From Trema orientale (lineage: Eukaryota; Streptophyta; Magnoliopsida; Rosales; Cannabaceae), in NCBI GenBank assembly GCA_002914845.1, contig JXTC01000116.1, positions 77,470-141,469 of the forward strand: a DNA stretch of 64,000 nucleotides, read 5' to 3'. The notes beneath the pieces are model-generated. The model saw only the letters and a program-made list of their open reading frames with translations, did not search any database and had not been told where the DNA came from. Of the stretch, positions 23,667 to 35,469 are shown in pieces. Numbering within the stretch: position 1 is the stretch's first letter; each line of letters starts with the position of its first letter. A program made the position numbers and the translations under genes.

Positions 23667-24320
23667 CTAAAGCCAAATCTCAGTTATCTTCTTGGAAGAA
23701 GTGGTACTGTTTACGGCTAGAGCTTGTTGAAGTTTGGTGGATATTGTTGACTCCAGATCTAAGTAGTACAGCATCCCTTTCTTAATACTATAACTAATCG
23801 TTTGTTGAGTCTGAATATCCTTAAATACATAAGAATTAGGACTAAAAATAACTACACAGGACAAGGTATTAGTGATTTGAGAAACTAAAAGAAGATTATA
23901 GTTTAAGGAAGGTACCACTAATACAGAATCAAGGCGTAAAGTTTTAGTAAGATTAGAGGACCCTTCACCAAGAACTATGTTAGTATTACTATTAGCGGTA
24001 GAAACACAGTTCCGTGATGAAGATTTCAGGATAAAGACATGTCTCACATCAAATGTCACATGATCAGTGACACCAGAATCAATTATCCATGCATTATTCA
24101 AGACAGGTGCAGAAATATTCAAAGCTTTACCTTCTTCAGTAGTGGTTACCAGTGCTGATGAAGTAGACATAACATCGACTGCTTTTGTTTGAGTGAGTAC
24201 TGTCGAAGATAGTCTCTTAGCATTCCGATATCGTGTTGGGTCCCACCAGTCTAGATATCCAATTAATTCAAAACATCGATTTTTGGTGTGACCAGTTTGA
24301 TTACAGTGAGTGCATTTCAA
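23667..24320 (-). pseudogene. Copia gag zinc knuckle and protease fragment
   Basis: Longest open piece of the relic (217 codons). It holds the zinc knuckle at its start, the Asp-Ser-Gly protease site (DSGVTDH) near residue 81, and then pre-integrase sequence. It is cut off from the rest of pol by stops. Confidence 0.85.
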
Positions 24321-25075
24321 GTAGCCCTTTTCAAAGGTGGAATTCTTTGGGTTGGTAGGTTTAGGATAATCCTGTTATGTTTGATTGGGTTGTTGTCGAA
24401 AGAGTAGTGCAGAAGCTTCAGGTTTAGTAGTTTCCTCATGAAAAGCAGTAGATCGTAAGTTCTCACGACAGACTAAGGAATAATATTCTTCCATACTTAG
24501 GAGTGGCTCGCGACATAAAATTTCACGCCGAAGTTGATCAAAACATGTATCCAATCCAGCAAGAAAGATGTGGACTCGAGTACGTTCAATAGACTATCGG
24601 TATACTACCACATCATCAAGATCCTTCATGACCGCTCTATCACGATGATCGAGTTCTTGAAATATTTCGGTTAACTCTCCATAATAAACAGAAAGTAATT
24701 TGGTACCTTATTTGGCTGAGAAGGCTTTCTGATGCAGGGAGTAGACTTGTATCTCATCAGTTCTTTCATAAAAAATTTTAGATAAAATATTCCAAATTTC
24801 ACGGGCAGTAGGAATACGGAGAAAACGCTTCATAATATCAGGATTCATGGACATCAAGAGCCAACGCTAACTTTCCGATTTTCAGCATACTATTTCCCAT
24901 ATCTCTTGTCCGACACAGAAGGTGGAGCTGCTTTGCCTATGATGTATGAGAGCTTTTCTCATTCAGCAATATTTGTTTCAGAGAGTTGAATGCCTGTATT
25001 GAAAAATATAGATCTATATTCTTGTTGATTCGCGCACGAATAGCATAAAAATAGGGATCAAAGATTTGTTAATTT

Positions 25076-28000
25076 ACTCGAAAGTCTTTTTAAAAGAATA
25101 AACATAATGGTCCTTGTAAAGCAGCAAAAACAACCCAAATTTATTAAAATGTAGAAATTACAAGTTACTACTTTAAAATAAATAAACCTAATTTATGAAA
25201 AATTGAAAAATTTGATATTTTTGAGCTTCGAAAATGACAACATTCAGCCTAAATGACAGGAGCTCGAAAGAAAGCTTTCAAGTTTTATTCAGAAGCTCAT
25301 AATCACATGAAAAATATTGATATAATTTTTCGAAATCTGATATTGCTGAGCAAGACTAAGTTGTATGAAGTCAAACTTTAGATACATTCAAGACATTTTA
25401 AATCATCTGGGCCTTGAGATGAATTCTAAGGACATTTAACTCCTCTCTTTGAGTACTGCATCAAAGTGCCTATTTGTTCTATTGAAATTTGGAGGACAGT
25501 TTGTTAAGACAATGTCAAGTGTAATGGAGATTGTAGAGTCATGGGACAAGGGACAAGGAACAAGGAGCCATAGCCGAGTGAACATAGATAATCAATGACG
25601 GCATTGTTAATGCTATAATAATGTAAATTGAGCTTCACTTAAAGTCTTAAATTATATATAATTCCAACTTGTCATGCTGCAAAATCATTAGTCTTATCAT
25701 GGTTAAACTTTTAAGAAAAATAACATCTTTGTCAAATCCAATCACGGAAATTATGGATGTGAATTTGGCTCGTGAAAATGGTACTACTTTCGGTCTTTTT
25801 CTTTCTTTGATAATGTCATTCTAAGAAGTAAATTGACCAACAATTTTAGACTTTTAGTGTTTACTAGTTTGCTTAACCATACATAATGAGTGAATTAAGA
25901 GAAATTGTGAACATGTTTTCACAGTCAATTACAGTCACTAGAATAATCATTGGGATCAGTTAGAAGCCAATGACAGAGCTTTTTTTTTAAAAAAAAAAAT
26001 TTGTATAAAAAGTTTTGAACTCATATAAGATCTGACAATTAAATCATGTCCTGCCACAGCCAGATCAAGATACAGCAACAAATAGTAAAAACAAATTAAA
26101 GATAATTACAAGAGCGCTGGAAAATTGAAACCCAGGTGCGGAGAAAGCAACCATACAAAAAGTCAAAGGTCAAGAATCACCAACAAACAAATAACAAGAC
26201 CTGCATGTTTTTCCTACTATTTCTTCTTGTTTTTTCTTCTCAGTTCTTTGTTTGTTGCTTGTTCTCACTTATACTTTCACTGTTTGTTTATCGTTATTTT
26301 ATTTTATTTTATTTTATTTGTTTCTCTTTCTTTTTAGATTTTTATGGCAAAAAGTTCGAACTTTGATCAATCCAAAAAGAAATACAAGAAAACAAATGTA
26401 AAAGCTCAGTGTTGGTTTTGCTTGCATAGCATGTTCTTGGGAGGTGATTGGCTGAGAAATGGGGTCCACCGCTCTCATGCCTGCACATGTAGTGAAGTTG
26501 TCGCTTTGTGTTTGCAATTAAATAGTTTGGAATTGGGGGGGTTGGTTCATTTGGGTTGTTGACTTTGTCCCATGGATTTTATTGCATTGAGACAGAATCA
26601 GCTTAGCTATTGGATATACGATACACCTTACCCCGCCCCCCCCTCAAAAGAAAAAAAAAAAAAAAACAAGCTATTAGAATTAGATGTGGGGGGTGGCAAT
26701 GGCACTGCCCACCATCCCCTGACTTTGTCATTTTTGCATGCTTTCTCGCCTTCCCAAGTGTCCAATACTTGTATCTCTCTCGCATTATATAGAGACTTTA
26801 ACTCCTCAACAAAGAGAGGGTTTCTTAGAGAACACACTAAAGAAGTATTGCAATGTAATGAATAGATGCATATAAAGCAATGCATATGTGGTTTTAGCAC
26901 TACATACTAATATATATAAGCGTGATTCACCATAAAAGTTATATTTGGAGTTCTTATTTTTATCCGAATAATGCTATAGAGTATCAGTAGTATCCAATAC
27001 TATATGACATGTCAGTTTATTTTTGAGTGATTCTAACTAATAAACTGGCTCTTATATAAATCTACTTAAAATATAATTATAATTAGTTAGTGATAAACTG
27101 ATACATCATATTGTGTTAGGCACACGGATTCCCATAGATTACTCTTTCCATTAGTGTGTTGCACCCAAACTTGTGCCGTTTAATATTTTTCAATGCATAT
27201 AGAATATACGATCAGATCTAAATTAAACCAATAGAAATGCATCATGCATGATATTGACATATAAAGGTTTGAAAGAAAGTGTTTCCTTCAAATCTCCAAG
27301 CCTTTTTCCTTTCAAAAAAAAAAAAAAAAAACTCCAAGCCTTTTTGTTTTTGGTTTCTTTCCCCCTCCGGAAGTGAATTTATTTCTTCCACTTAATAGGG
27401 ATATTAATCAGAAAAGAAAGCGAAATATGGATTTAGATTACTACAAAGCAGAGGCATCTATTCTCTCCAATGCATGAATTACATTTATTTTTTGTTTGCT
27501 TTTCTATTTGACGTGAGATGGGCCTAATGACCGGACCACAAAGATGTCTAGTCGTTCAATATGCAAATTGGAAAGAGGGGGTTGCTTTCACTTCAGCATT
27601 CATGATCATGAAGCATGTGGGGTCAGCTTTTCTTAGGTTTTTAGCTTTGGAAAACATTGCCAGTAAGTAAAGCCTATTAATAGATATGAACATATATCAT
27701 GTATGCATTGTTTGAAACGAAATTGAGATTAAAGGGTAATAGTATCTTATCTTATAAAATGCGCATGCTAAAGTCTACAAGTCAATTTTTTGTACACATT
27801 GGATGCTGAATTTGTTGGGGACTTGTGTTGTGTTCAAAGAAGAAAGAAAAAACAAAGACTTGTAACCGGGCTTTTTTCTGATGGCACCACCGCATGCTTC
27901 ACGGTGGTTGCAAATTGCAATGTCATGAAAAAATAACCCTTCAAAAAAAAAAAAAAGAAAAAAAATCCTTTTTGGTTTGGACACAAAACTTTCCTATTTT

Positions 28001-28826
28001 AAAACTTCCCTGCCTTTCCCAGATGGGTCTCTTCTTTCTTTCTTTCTTTCTTTTTTCCTTTATATTTTATTATTTTTAAATAAAAAAAGTTATATGTGAA
28101 TCTCTTGCCAAAGAACAAAGGATCCAAGTTTATGGGATTTGTTATGTTATTGTGGGTTTAGGTTTAAAAGAAGAGTAAAAACTGTAAAGGAAAATAGTAG
28201 TAAGAGATTGTAAGAGGAGGATTGATTAATGAATGGTGGGATACATAAAAATTAAAATTATGAACATTATTATATAATAGCGTGTAATAGCGTGCAGAGG
28301 AGGAAGAGCCAAAACTGAAGAGATAGATGAAGTTGTTTATCAAATAAAAAAGAAAAGAAAAGAGAGATAGCTGAAGTCAGAGAGAGAGAAGACTAAGCGT
28401 TGGTTACAGCTGTATTCACGACCACGCTCTTACTTTTTCTTTCTCATTACATTTATATCTTTTTTAAAAGCAAAAATTCCAATAGCCAATTATAATGATA
28501 ACATCATAACCAATATTATTTTGTAATTATATCAAATTTATTATTTTCCTTGCTCGTCAGCATCTCACATATGTTTCATCACTCTCTATTCTTTATATGC
28601 TATTTCTATTACTATATGCCTTTTGTTTTGTCAATCTCTATGACCATACACAGCTCNGGTATTAAAATCTTGTAATAAAACGAGTCTCCGAATTGTATAT
28701 ATGACAAATGGAGAAAATGGTTGGTAATTGTGAGGACTAACTGCCGAGGCTCAACTCTTTAAGAAGAGGAAGCCAAGGCCTCCTGTCCTATTCCTATTCC
28801 TATTCCTATTCCTATATAGTCTGCTA
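25076..28826. other. Gene-free region left of the DUF1005 gene
   Basis: No coding region supported. AT-rich with poly-A and pyrimidine tracts, a (CTTT)n run at about 28030-28054 and a CCTATT hexamer run at about 28790-28816. An imperfect inverted repeat of about 130 bases (26993-27122, arms sharing ATATGA.GT.TCAGTTTAT) may be a MITE. The right end probably includes the DUF1005 promoter. Confidence 0.5.
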
Positions 28827-31433
28827 TTGTTGCTGTGTCCTCGTGATGCGTGCACAGTCAACTTGATTCGATATCCAAACAACAATAACACCCACTTCCT
28901 TAATTTCCCCATCTCTCCCCATCTCTGTGTGTGTTTTCAACTAATCCCTCTTTTGAGTTTTTTAAGGCTTACCGTGCCTTGGCTTCCCTGGCTCAGTTCC
29001 TATGAATGAAACCCAACCAAACTCTAAAGAAGACTAAAGAATGATTATTTCTATGTTTCCAAAGTCCAAACTCCAAACCATTACCATATAGGACTGTTGA
29101 GGGAGAAGAAACCAAATAGTATTACTATATTAGACTATTAGCATACATATTAATACACACAATATCTCTCCCCCTTTCTCCCTTTCTCTATGCTGTTTCT
29201 CCTTTTGCTTGCTGCTATGCCTTCCACTTCTCAATTGAGGTGAGTTTGGTCCTCTCTCTCACTTTCTCTCTCTCTCGCTTCACTTTTGCTTTTATCTTTT
29301 ATTTGTTATTTGTTATTTTTTATTTTTTTATTTTCGGAGTTGTTCCTTGTTGGTGGGTTTTTGAGTTTTGAGTTTCCGATTGTTATAAACTTATGCTGAC
29401 TTCAGTTTCAACGCGGTTCTTGGCCACCCTTTGGCCCTTTTCTACCATAACTCGTTCATGTTCTAACTGGGTTTACCTTGTTTTGGGGTTATGTTGATGC
29501 GTCCCCACTTACCACTAACCAACTTCTTCAATATGTACTTATCTCAAAGTTTCTGCTTTAATCTGTACCCTTGGAACCCTTTGTTTTTCAGTTGATTGAT
29601 GAAAGTGGGACACTGTAGCCTGAAAACTGAAAGCTTTCTCTTGAGTCTTTGACTTATTAGGATGTAATCCATATAAAACTATATTTGACTGTAATTACAT
29701 AATCTGACTTCTTAGTTTCATGGGAGAAAAAGGAAATTTGGAGTTTTTCCCATCATCGACGTTCATAATTGTACAAGGATAACCTGCTCAGACACACTAG
29801 ATTACAAAAACTAATCATCTTGCATTTCATTACTTGTTTAATAGTGTCACTCAATTGTTTTTAACATATCATAAAATTAGAGCAGTTACAAAATATAAAG
29901 TAACTGACATTTGTTAAATGCTTTTATTATGATGTTACTGTCATAATGTGAATTTAATTGGGTGTAGAAAGAAAATGACACAAAAACTAGACATCTAAGA
30001 ACATTGCTGATGAGGGCATGTAGCATGCATCCAAAAGTCCAATCCTCTCAGACTTGTTAGAAATGTTTTATCCTAATTGAGTGTGTCTAACTTGTCGGTT
30101 ACAACGTACGGCAATATATTCGAATTTGTTACCCAGCTTTGCTTATTCTCTCTACTTAGGAATGTCACAAATGTTCATTACAAAGGCTTCCTTTCTTCAG
30201 TGCATCGATTCACATGCTTTTCGTTCTCTTGAGTTTTTTCTGAAGAGGAAAACAGAAGTATTTTGAAGAAAGAACGATCTTATGTAATTCCATTATCATT
30301 CAGATTATTTTGTGGTGAAACTTTTAAAAGGCAACTTAGGGGGTTAAGAACAAGATGAACTCCATCCTTCGCATGCATGGAAATTAAATTCAAAGTATCA
30401 TCAAATAATATAACGCCTTACTACTTTCATATGGCGAGTTTTCCAACCTTAACAAAATAAATTATTCGTGTGTCTTGCCATATTCTTGCGCCCCGTGTCA
30501 GTCATTATAGTAAGCAAAAGATAATAAGGGTGACAGTAAGAGACTGAGTAGTTCAAGTGGTTGAGTATCAGAACAACTAGCCTGATAAAAAAAATGTTTT
30601 GGCAGACAAGCCGAAGCCTTTTCTGCCTTGAATGTCGGTGTATTAAGTGCCATTTGTGCAGCATGGTCATGCCTCATACTGATGGAGTGCCCTGATGAAG
30701 GGTATTACTGTTAAGATGAGTTATCAGGTTGATCAAAACTATTAGGGTAGAGTTTAGACTTTTCTTCCCTTTTATGTTTATGTTTCACTCTCTTTATTGT
30801 TAGATAATTATACCACTATGTATAAATGTGATCATTACTAGTCTCTTTGTTACACATAGTGTGCAAAACTTATGCATTTCCCGTGCTTTATCTCTAGCTC
30901 TGTTTGGTTCTGTAAGCTGAGCTTGTTATTAAATTGGAGGAATTATAGAAAGGTTAGAGCATAGGTTATATATTACCTTTTTTTCCAAAATAATATCCAC
31001 CATGGAACTTGCAGTTCTATGTTCATTCATAAACTGCATTAATTAACCTCTGGATTGACAGGCTGCTCCTTGGGTGCAAAGGGTCAAGGAACTCCAAAAT
31101 TTTGACAAAATTAATGTGATTGTGTGAGCCTGTGCCTATGAATTCATAAAGAATTGTCAATACATGTGACTACATTTGGACATAGTAACGTTGTAATATG
31201 TTTCTCCTTTTATTTGAGACACTAATCTTTGTCATATTCTAACTTTTATGGTCATCTAAGAGTTCTACTTCTATGAAAAGATTTTGTTTAGGCGCTTTTT
31301 ACTCTCAACTATTTAATCAACGAGCGTCAGTTTTGTTTATGATCTAAATATTGCTCGTCTCTTGATGTAGTGGGGTTCTTGACCTGTCCAAGACTACAGC
31401 TTTTGGTACAATGGGGCGACATTTTTGACCAGG
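28827..31433 (+). other. Presumed promoter and spliced 5' leader of the DUF1005 gene
   Basis: A pyrimidine-rich segment at about 29160-29239 ends in TTGAG|GTGAGT, a strong donor. Likely acceptors lie near 31062 (TTGACAG|GCTGC) and 31370 (GATGTAG|TGGGG). A long leader intron is thus plausible, but transcript structure is inference. No coding frame seen. Confidence 0.35.
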
Positions 31434-33343
31434 ATGGATCCTCAGGCTTTTATTAGGTTGTCAATAGGCTCACTGGGATTGAGGATTCCTGGAACAGCTT
31501 TGAACTCTACAAAGTCTGAGATTCATGCATTCTCTTCCCCATGTTCATGTGAAATTCGTCTTCGAGGTTTCCCTGTGCAGACAACTTCTGTGCCTTTAAT
31601 ATCTTCTCCTCAAACCACACTTGATTCTCATAACATTGCCTCCAGTTTTTATCTTGAAGAATCTGATTTGAAAGCATTATTAGCACCTGGCTGCTTCTAT
31701 AGCGCTCATGCTTGCCTGGAAATTGCTGTTTTCATGGGGAGGAAGGGATCCCATTGTGGTGTCGGCATCAAAAGGCAACAAATTGGGACTTTTAAGCTAG
31801 AGGTTGGTCCTGAATGGGGTGAAGGGAAGCCGGTAATTCTTTTCAACGGGTGGATAGGTATTGGAAAAAGCAAGACAGACACTGGAAAACCAGGTGCAGA
31901 GCTTCACTTGAGAGTGAAAGTGGATCCTGATCCTAGATACGTTTTCCAGTTTGAAGATGTAACCAGATTGAGTCCTCAAATAGTACAGCTTCAAGGCACC
32001 ATCAAGCAGCCTATTTTTAGTTGCAAGTTTAGTCGAGACAGGTGATATGCAATCTCTGCAGCTTCTTTTGTAAATATTTAGAACATCTATGCAAAATATC
32101 ACCTAATTAACTCCCTTTTACTGGTTGCAGTTGACACGTGAAACTTATTTAATGTCAGTATGCATAACCAAGAAAAAATGGCAAAGAATCAAAGAGATCA
32201 TTTACAGTGTTGGTTGTAAAGAAAACCACAAGCTTTTGTAACCTTTCAAAAATAATATTCATTATAGTTCCAGATACCAATAAGCGAACTGTTAGCTAAA
32301 TTATTGTTGCGAGACCATGATGCTTGAATCAAACTGCATTTTGGGCAAAGTCATCCGCTTGTTCACTACATTTGCTTTTGTCTACCCCTACTTTTGGAGA
32401 TTAGCCTTTTCCTTTTTCACATATGATTTCGTGTCCTTCTGTTTTGTTTTTCTTTCTTCTTTCTGTCAGGTTCTTATTAGTACTAGAAGCAGAAAATCAA
32501 GTGGTCATCTCCATCAAATAATATCTTTTATTTACGAAATTGATTTTTGTATTGGTACTTTGCTTCTTTACTAGTAGGCGGAACCACAAAAGGCTGCTCT
32601 TTTGTTTTCATGTATTTGGGTCGTCCGTGAGACTTATGATACTTGTTTGAATCAACAGGGTGCCCCAGGTAGATCCTTTGAGCTCTTACTGGTCAGGTTC
32701 TGGAGACAGTTCTGATCTTGGGTGCGAAAGAAGAGAGAGGAAGGGATGGAAGGTGAAGATACATGATCTTTCTGGCTCGGCTGTTGCGGCAGCCTTCATG
32801 ACAACCCCATTTGTGCCGTCAACAGGTTGTGATTGGGTTGCTAAATCCAACCCAGGAGCTTGGTTGATTGTTCGTCCTGATGCTTGCAGGCCTGAGAGCT
32901 GGCAGCCATGGGGAAAGCTTGAAGCCTGGCGTGAACGTGGCCTTAGGGACTCTGTTTGCTGCAGATTTCGGCTTATGTCTGAAGGTCAGGAGGGAGGAGA
33001 GCTTCTCATGTCTGAGATTTATATCAATGCTGAAAAGGGAGGGGAGTTTTTCATAGACACTGACAGGCAGATGCCAGCAGCAGCAGCAAGTCCAATCCCA
33101 AGCCCGCAAAGCAGCGGAGACTTTGCAGCACTGGGTCCAGTTGTTGGAGGCTTTGTCATGAGCTGTAGGGTGCAGGGGGAAGGGAAGAGTAGCAAGCCAC
33201 TGGTACAGCTCGCCATGCGTCACGTAACATGTGTTGAGGATGCGGCCATCTTCATGGCTCTTGCAGCTGCTGTTGATCTCAGTATTGAGGCATGTCGGCC
33301 TTTCCGTCGGAAGATAAAGAGAGGGTCATGCCATTCTTTATGA
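31434..33343 (+). CDS. ASG1: DUF1005 family protein (ASG1-like)
   Basis: Two coding exons (31434-32041, 32659-33343) joined at AG|G (Arg203) give 430 residues, about the usual size for plant DUF1005 proteins. No known catalytic motif. Landmarks: N-terminal MDPQAFIRLSIGSLGLRIPG, the usual family start; GRKGSHCGVGIKRQQIGTF (about 103-121); ELHLRVKVDPDPRYVFQFEDVTRLSPQIVQLQG; WKVKIHDLSGSAVAAAFMTTPFV; WLIVRPD...SWQPWGKLEAWRERG; and a C-terminal VDLSIEACRPFRRK. The repeated beta-strand-like blocks suggest a C2-like or beta-sandwich fold, which is my inference. The closest recalled relative is Arabidopsis At5g17640 (ASG1), reported as induced by ABA and salt. It converges on the giant gene with about 930 bases between stops. 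Confidence 0.9.
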
Positions 33344-34275
33344 ATACAAGAAAACATAAAAAGCAAAAATGAAAAAGGATTACAACGAGTACATAACGAC
33401 TCTATTTTTGTCTTTTTAATTGTTGGAACATCTGGGATTGTGTACAGTACAGGAGGAACTTAATTGTGTTTTCTCTAAGAACATGTTGAGTTCATTCATG
33501 GTAGTGTAGTTTGGATCTGCAACATTGGCAGTATTTTACCAGTGAACTTGAATTGATCAGTTTAGTCAGCACTTGGGATTGGAAACGAAAACCTATTGGC
33601 CTAGTTACGGCACTTTTTTTTTCTTTTTCTTAAGGTGGTTGGTGGAAGATCACCTCCTTAGCTCCTCTTAGTTTGTTATATTGTGGGATTACAAGGAGGG
33701 AAAGAAACCAGAATTTAATTAGATAAAACTCCCTTCAGCTAACACACACCATCAGTAGTTCAATCTTGCCACACTCTAGTATCAAACTTAGCAATCAAGT
33801 AGTGACTAGTGACGAATTGAACATGTTATTTTCTTTAATAAGGGAATTATGAAATTCTAAAGAGGGGGAACCTGTTTTAACTCCGAACTTCCAACAAATC
33901 CCTAAAGTTAAAAATAATTTGAATCAGAACATCATATGCTACACAAAAGAAAACTCCCACGATAAGAGTATGTGCACATGTGACACATAAATAATGGCAG
34001 AAAACATACAGAATGACAAAATACAAGGAAAGAATAATCAGTACACAGATGACACAAAGTTAACAAGAAGCTCTTCACTATGATACCTAATCAATCAACT
34101 ATCCTAGCCTAAAAGCAAAATCCTTCTGGAAAATGTGTTCAATATCCCATTTTATTCTTTCCTTGAGCAGGTTCACTGCTTCCCCCAAACTACATTTCAA
34201 GCCTCTTATGTACATGCTTACCATAACACAAGTATACTACACTAACCTAGAACTACAGCTACATGCTTTTCGTTA
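33344..34275. other. Convergent 3' gap between DUF1005 and giant genes
   Basis: About 930 bases of 3'-UTR and spacer for both genes. No gene or element seen. Confidence 0.55.
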
Positions 34276-35434
34276 TCAATGTTTCCTTTCCCACTTCCCC
34301 TCGCGTCTACCATCTCGTTCCCTACGTTCTACCACCTGCCTAGATTTGCTCCCTCGGGATCCGTGCCTCTGTGCAGACCCATATCCACCAACCTGTCCGT
34401 CAAATGCTGAAGCCAAGTCTGGATCCCCAACACTACCAGTGTCACCTGAGTCCTTGCTTCCATCTATATTCTCTTCATAACTGCTGCCGCATTCATCTAG
34501 ACGATCACGTGATTGCAAAATGGTAGGAAGTTGGCCAGAAAATTGTCGGGACCCAGAGAGTACAACAGTAGGCATGGATGCCATAGAAGAACTTGTAGAG
34601 GTTTCAAGCTGCAAGCTGCCACTAGTACTTGTTCTTGTGCTCCCTTCATTGCCTGCTCTTCCATTTTCCCTTTCACGATACCTTTCCCGGGGCCGGCTGC
34701 AGGTGAAGACAGAAAATTATAAGGCCCAATTATATGCCATCAATACATTACAGGCAAAGTAACTTAAGAATTGTAAATCATTTCATATTACAACAAATAG
34801 CCAGCCAGGGACTGTTCAATTATCCATAAATTTGTCCTAATAAATACACAGACAAATTCATTTTATGACAAAAATATAGCAGATAAAAATCCACTGCCCC
34901 CCACGGAACTGTATATGAATTCTACAATACATAGATAATAATCCATTCAAATAACAATATTACTGAAGAAATATAGTAGCAATAGGAGACAAGAAAATTT
35001 CACCAGCTGAAAGAGAGAGAAATTGAGCAGTTTCCATGACTGGCATAAGGCTTACCCACTATGAGTGGAAGAAGAAAAGTCACGCCTGGATGGCCGTACT
35101 CCTGATTCAGCCTGCTCCAACTCCCGCTGAAGTTCTCTCTGCATATGGTCAAGATATTAAAACCAGAAGCCCAGAAACAATAATCTTAGAGACAAAGTAA
35201 ACATAATCCTAAAACTCTCTCTGCGTGTTTATTGAGGCTGCTAGAATGAAAGATTTTAAAATCGAATAACTGCAGTCCGTTTTAGTAAGCAAATGAACTG
35301 GTAATAGCAAGAGTGGAGAAAAAACATACTTCCTTGATGATGGCAACTTCATAAATTAAACAGCACAAAGAGAAAAGGAAAAAAGGCCTGAATTCTCAAC
35401 AGAAGAGAAAATGTATTTGCATTCACCCATCCAA

Positions 35435-35469
<35 letters not shown>

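Larger units (their letters stand above)
20640..25075 (-). mobile_element. Decayed Ty1/copia retrotransposon, minus orientation
   Basis: Read on the minus strand, fragments follow copia order. Gag lies around 24.4-25.0 kb. A CX2CX4HX4C zinc knuckle (CTHCNQTGHTKNRC) is near 24.3 kb. A protease motif (WIIDSGVTDHVT) is near 24.09 kb. A GAG-pre-integrase block (FNCDVCTLAKSHRASF, then HSDVWGPSKV) is at 23.4-23.65 kb. Integrase and reverse transcriptase pieces (IYVDDMVVTGN near 21.8 kb) come next, then an RNase H block (VYTDVDWAGD, SKKQSVVARSSGEAELRGMA) at 21.15-21.35 kb. Frames are broken by many stops and shifts. A polypurine tract (TTGAGGGGGAGT) lies at about 20847-20858, and the 3' LTR fragment runs from there down to about 20640. 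I found no 5' LTR partner near 25.1 kb, so that end is probably truncated. Confidence 0.9.

Noticed and set aside
26125..26900. Cluster of 60-97-codon frames
   Set aside because: Low-complexity, overlapping on both strands, no motif and no splice signals linking them.
30540..30620. tRNA or SINE A box (TAGTTCAAGTGG)
   Set aside because: No B box follows within a plausible distance and no cloverleaf can be drawn.
32819..33223. 134-codon minus-strand frame
   Set aside because: Antisense shadow of DUF1005 exon 2, which has clear family similarity on the plus strand.
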